64,000 nt of DNA, taken from positions 8,199,031 through 8,263,030 of the forward strand of contig OY754986.1 of assembly GCA_963576475.1 (NCBI GenBank), written 5' to 3'. The notes below the pieces were generated by a model, which did not search any database, was not told the DNA's origin, and saw only the letters and a list, made by a program, of their open reading frames with translations. This DNA comes from Molanna angustata. Lineage: Eukaryota; Arthropoda; Insecta; Trichoptera; Molannidae. Of this stretch, positions 60,546 to 64,000 are shown piece by piece (position 1 is the stretch's first letter; every line of letters starts with the position of its first letter). A program made the position numbers and the translations under genes.

Positions 60546-61614
60546 TAATTTTCCAGATTGTCAACTATGCAAGTTTACCAACACGAAAGGATAACAATGC
60601 TGATGTTTGTTATTTGGATGCGAACGAGAAGCATCTCAACAAACTCGAGCGCCTCCAGAATGTCTGTATCCGCTTCATCTTTGGAATTCGATCACATTTC
60701 CTCTTACCGTAATCTTCTCCGTTGGCCGAAACGGCGAAATATACATATTTTGTCACACAACACTGAATTTTTCAGTTTTTCCTTTGAAGTACGTTCAGTT
60801 AGACTCTGGAATAATTTGAGTCCTGATATAACTTCGTCAAACTCGCTTTCCATTTTCAAGAAAAGACTAAAGCAGGGATATTACTCGCCAATATTACTCG
60901 CCAATATTACTCGCCAATAGCACGGCTCCATTATTTGGGTATTGCATACTCTAGTTTAGGCGATATTTATTATTTGTCATTGTTAAAATATAAAAACTTA
61001 TTGCATCAATATTTCTTGATGCAAAATGTCAATTTTATTTCGCTATAAGGTGTTATTATTGTTTTATCAATTACTCTTTTATTTTGAATTTATGGTATAT
61101 TGTATGGGACTCTCTTTTAACTTGTATGGGTACTCTTTTTCTATCTCTCTTGTAATCTATTTTTACGTTACTTTGTTGTTTATTGGTTATTTATATAAGT
61201 ATCTTCTTTTTTTAATTGTTTATTTAATTTTGTTTCTGCATCTATAAATTTTGTGTATTGCATATTGTATGGCATCTCTTTTTTATATTTAGTTTCATGG
61301 CTTATTTTTCAACTGTTTTTATGTTTCATTCTTTTTTAATGACACTTTTGAATTTACTTTATACCTAGGTATATAATTTATATATGCTATTTTTGTTTCT
61401 ATTTGTTTTTGATATTTGTTTCTTTAAAAAATGTTTAGATATAATATGCAAAAAATGTTCTGGTAGATATTTCGTACATTTATACATCTCTTTTTGTTTT
61501 ATTTTATAATATTATTGTATGTATGTATTAAACGTGATTATACTAGTTTATTTTGTATCTACTTATAAAAGGCTATTTAGCCGTTGATGGAAATAATAAA
61601 TAAATAAATATATC
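60546..61614 (+). mobile_element. Jockey-like LINE 3' end: RT C-terminus and J1 3' UTR
   Basis: The ORF part reads 'NADVCYLDANEKHLNKLERL', 'QNVCIRFIFGIRSH', then '+DHISSYRNLLRWPKRR', 'FSFEVRSVRLWNNLSPDITS' and 'LSIFKKRLKQGYYSPI' (to about 60915), with frame changes and a threefold 'aatattactcgcc'. Then a 600-bp T-rich 3' UTR with (AATA)n, matching 21225-21824. It joins the J1 UTR to its ORF. Confidence 0.78.
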
Positions 61615-61619
61615 TCTGA

Positions 61620-61922
61620 AAATACCTGATCCCTCTCCTTTTCCTTCCTTCCCTTTGCTACGTAACATTTACTAAAGCCGGAATATTTATCCCCAAACAC
61701 CTGATCTCGATTTCTTATTCTTGTTCCTTCCCAATCCTTTTTTTTGCTATGATGTATATTTTCTTTGTTCTTTTTTAGCTTTCATTTTTTAGTGATTTAC
61801 ATATATAACTCTGTCACTCGATAATCTGGTTGGTTGGAAGAAATTGCCTAATGCCAGTGTTTGTTTATATTATGTATTTGTTTATATTATGTACAAAAAA
61901 TTAATAAATAAATAAATAAAGG
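61620..61922 (+). mobile_element. LINE 3' end, family J2
   Basis: 'aaagccggaatatttatccccaaacacctgatctcgattt', 'gataatctggttggttggaagaaattgcctaatgccagtg' and (AATA)n. Placed directly behind the J1 element's tail. Confidence 0.72.
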
Positions 61923-62699
61923 AGTTATTATAGTGAATGGATTATAAGATTAGATTTAGACTTAAGTAAACTTTTGGATTAAATTCGATTACTTAATTGC
62001 ATTCATTTATATAAAAATTTATACTAAAGTTTTATTTTAATGAATTTGTATGATTTAATGTAGATTTAATGTAGATTAGATTATGATCGAGTTCTGATTT
62101 ACACATTTTTTAAAATAAGACAATATAAGAACTTATTAAGATATTGGTAATAGTAGTAAAGGTTTCTGTGTCGGTAGTATTTACCAAAAAGTCATAAAAG
62201 GTGAAATTGACCATAACTATTACAATTGATTGATTTGACTACAATCGGATACTTATATAGTTTTCCACATATACAAAACTCGTTTCAACTGTCGTGATAT
62301 CATCACACCGATTATGCATAGTCTACGTTCACAATCTCAAAATATCACGAAACAATTATTGTCACAAAACAAAAAGACACGAGATGCAAGATCAGAAAAC
62401 CGACAATAAGAACAAGTTACACAGACATAGGAAAAAAATAAGTTAAAATGCTGAATGTAGTAATGCGGACCTTGTATTTTAGTATGAATTCTCCAGACCA
62501 TCTTACATACCTACGCATTTGAGAGAAACATCAATTTATTAAACTTTAAAGGTGTTCGTTGGGGGTTTCCACCAACCAATGTGTCTGACAATAAAAGGCG
62601 TGATTTCTAATAGTCTTAAGTTAAAAAATAAGCTTTATATTGTAACGCTTTATACTATAACTGACTTAAAGAAGCAATGTTCAACAATTTGAAGACTTT
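61923..62699. other. No gene recognised
   Basis: AT-rich with many 'tagattta'-type words. No exon or repeat family assigned. Confidence 0.4.
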
Positions 62700-63025
62700 T
62701 TTTACTGACAAACTTTTTAACATCTCAATAGAGACGAAGTTGGGATATTATAATAGAAGAACCAGGAACTCAAGGCACCTACAGGGCTTACGACCTGTCA
62801 TCGGCTGGTTTACGTGATCACTTTATGCGCTTGCGCAACGTTCACCATTATGCCTTCTTATTGAGTTCCCTTATCAATGTAATTTTTGAAAGTTCTATAT
62901 ATTTGAATATTGTGTAACAATTCACTTGAAAACAAGACATTATTACACTATTGCCATCTATGAAGTATCGAAGAAACCTTTTTGTAACGCTATCTATTGA
63001 GAAATTGGTTTATTTGTAAACAATG
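62700..63025 (+). repeat. Dispersed repeat, family E (best copy)
   Basis: About 320 bp, forward copy of 42705-43025 ('gacaaactttttaacatctcaatagagacgaagttggg' to 'ttgagaaattggtttatttgt'). No ORF, no terminal repeats seen. Confidence 0.7.
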
Positions 63026-63253
63026 AAAGCAACAGTCCTAATAAAAAAAAGAAAAATATATATTATGACAATTCGTATGTTTAAGGACAATGGACATTAG
63101 GTACCAATATCGTATGCCATACAAAGCAGTGTGTGCAACTTGAGAGGGATAAAAATACAAATTAGACATTGAAATTCATATTCTTCTAAAGATTAAGCTT
63201 AGATCACAGAGTAAGTTAGATTATTATTGGTATATCTTAGATCTTTTTAGAAT

Positions 63254-63362
63254 AGATTTAGGTTAGGTTAGGTTAGGATCATGGTCAAAGCGTTCCCCGA
63301 TAGAAACGGGACAAAAAGCGCTAAGGGGAAAGAAGAAGAAGTTAGGTTAGGTTATATATATT
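63254..63362 (+). repeat. Short TTAGG runs
   Basis: 'tttaggttaggttaggttagg' at 63257-63277 and a shorter one at 63341-63353. TTAGG is the insect telomere unit, but four units is little and may be chance. Confidence 0.5.
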
Positions 63363-64000
63363 TTGTATGGACATTTAGATGAGGACGTTCCTTGGTACCT
63401 AACTCATAAATTCCTTATGGTCGTATGATTTTGTTATAACGAAGTTAAATAATTGAAAAAGTTACATTTTGCTCACTCCAACAGATTGGGATGTTCACAC
63501 GGCTGTCACAATGGGACAATAATACACACGAAGAAGCCGGAAGACAGCAGGACCATTAAAGAATTGTTTTGTTCCAACGAAACTTCCCACATTCATATTA
63601 TTGAGTTGAATATCAAATAATTCTGGCGTGGGTTCGGTCTTCAACGTCTCCCATGGCTTTAACGATCCGAATATTGGTAAGAAAAATTACAAATAATACT
63701 TCAATGTCTCTCCGAGTGACGCGGCTTTGTTTTCCTAGAAAATTGTACAATATGTTTACATAATAAGCACCCAAACAATTATTTGACCATCAAAAGATTA
63801 ACCGATGAGATTAAAAATATTTCATTGAAACAGATTAATAGGTAAGTATGATAATGATACGAATATTTTTGGAAAAGTGAATAGGATGTTCACGTAACTG
63901 CTATCCCTCAAGGACCGGGTATATTTTGTTATAAAACTAGAAGTTATTCACTGGGATTTATTTATTTATTTATTATTAAGGACCACTTACAGCTGCTAAC
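63363..64000. other. Right edge, no gene recognised
   Basis: 63480-63740 is less AT-rich and free of known repeats ('gaagaagccggaagacagca', 'cgtgggttcggtcttcaacgtctcc') but shows no exon I can support. (TTTA)n at 63957-63975. Confidence 0.35.

Overview
The window looks like AT-rich, gene-poor insect nuclear DNA, most likely from a moth or butterfly. That assignment is an inference. It rests on spliced genes with GT/AG introns, tRNA-derived SINEs, many 5'-truncated non-LTR elements, Helentron-like and TTAA-type DNA elements, and short TTAGG runs. There are no operons, bacterial signals or CRISPR arrays. Almost all of the sequence is repeats in various stages of decay.

Two protein-coding genes can be supported, both on the minus strand. 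(1) At the left end are the first two coding exons (6645-6746 and 837-1003) of an RNF13/godzilla-type transmembrane E3 ubiquitin ligase: a signal peptide followed by the start of the protease-associated domain. The gene runs off the left edge. (2) Between 10915 and 21968 is a complete seven-exon gene for a 381-residue secreted protein. It has an odorant-binding-protein-like cysteine pattern, including a C-X8-C pair, split by a long proline/glutamine-rich insert. All six introns are phase 0. A tRNA-Thr(CGU) gene lies antisense in its second intron (19142-19213).

The rest, region by region. 0-10 kb: a 32-bp minisatellite, a deleted mariner relic, a Helentron-like copy, SINEs and LINE 3' pieces. 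11-22 kb: the secreted-protein gene, whose introns hold a 76-bp hairpin minisatellite, LINE fragments and two MITEs with 8-bp target duplications. 22-37 kb: a TTAA-flanked MITE, Helentron-like copies and a four-level nest of transposons (32079-33469). 37-43 kb: a 40-bp minisatellite, a foldback element, LINE pieces and a 2.26-kb satellite made of about 31-bp units carrying paired GATA motifs. 43-49 kb: more Helentron-like, LINE and SINE copies, a TTAA-flanked giant palindrome, an 8-bp-TSD MITE and a possible CpG-bearing promoter/5' exon near 46.75-47.2 kb. 49.4-52.35 kb: an almost intact non-LTR retrotransposon ORF (endonuclease plus reverse transcriptase) broken by one in-frame TGA. 53-64 kb: a foldback element interrupted by a LINE tail, tandem arrays of 112 bp, 56/60 bp and 93 bp, a textbook hAT MITE, a LINE 3' end and further repeats.

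The genes do not form a pathway. The strongest leads are the atypical OBP-like gene, the nested transposons, and several tandem arrays that appear to have arisen inside mobile elements. Nothing here can be shown to be a new molecular system from sequence alone.
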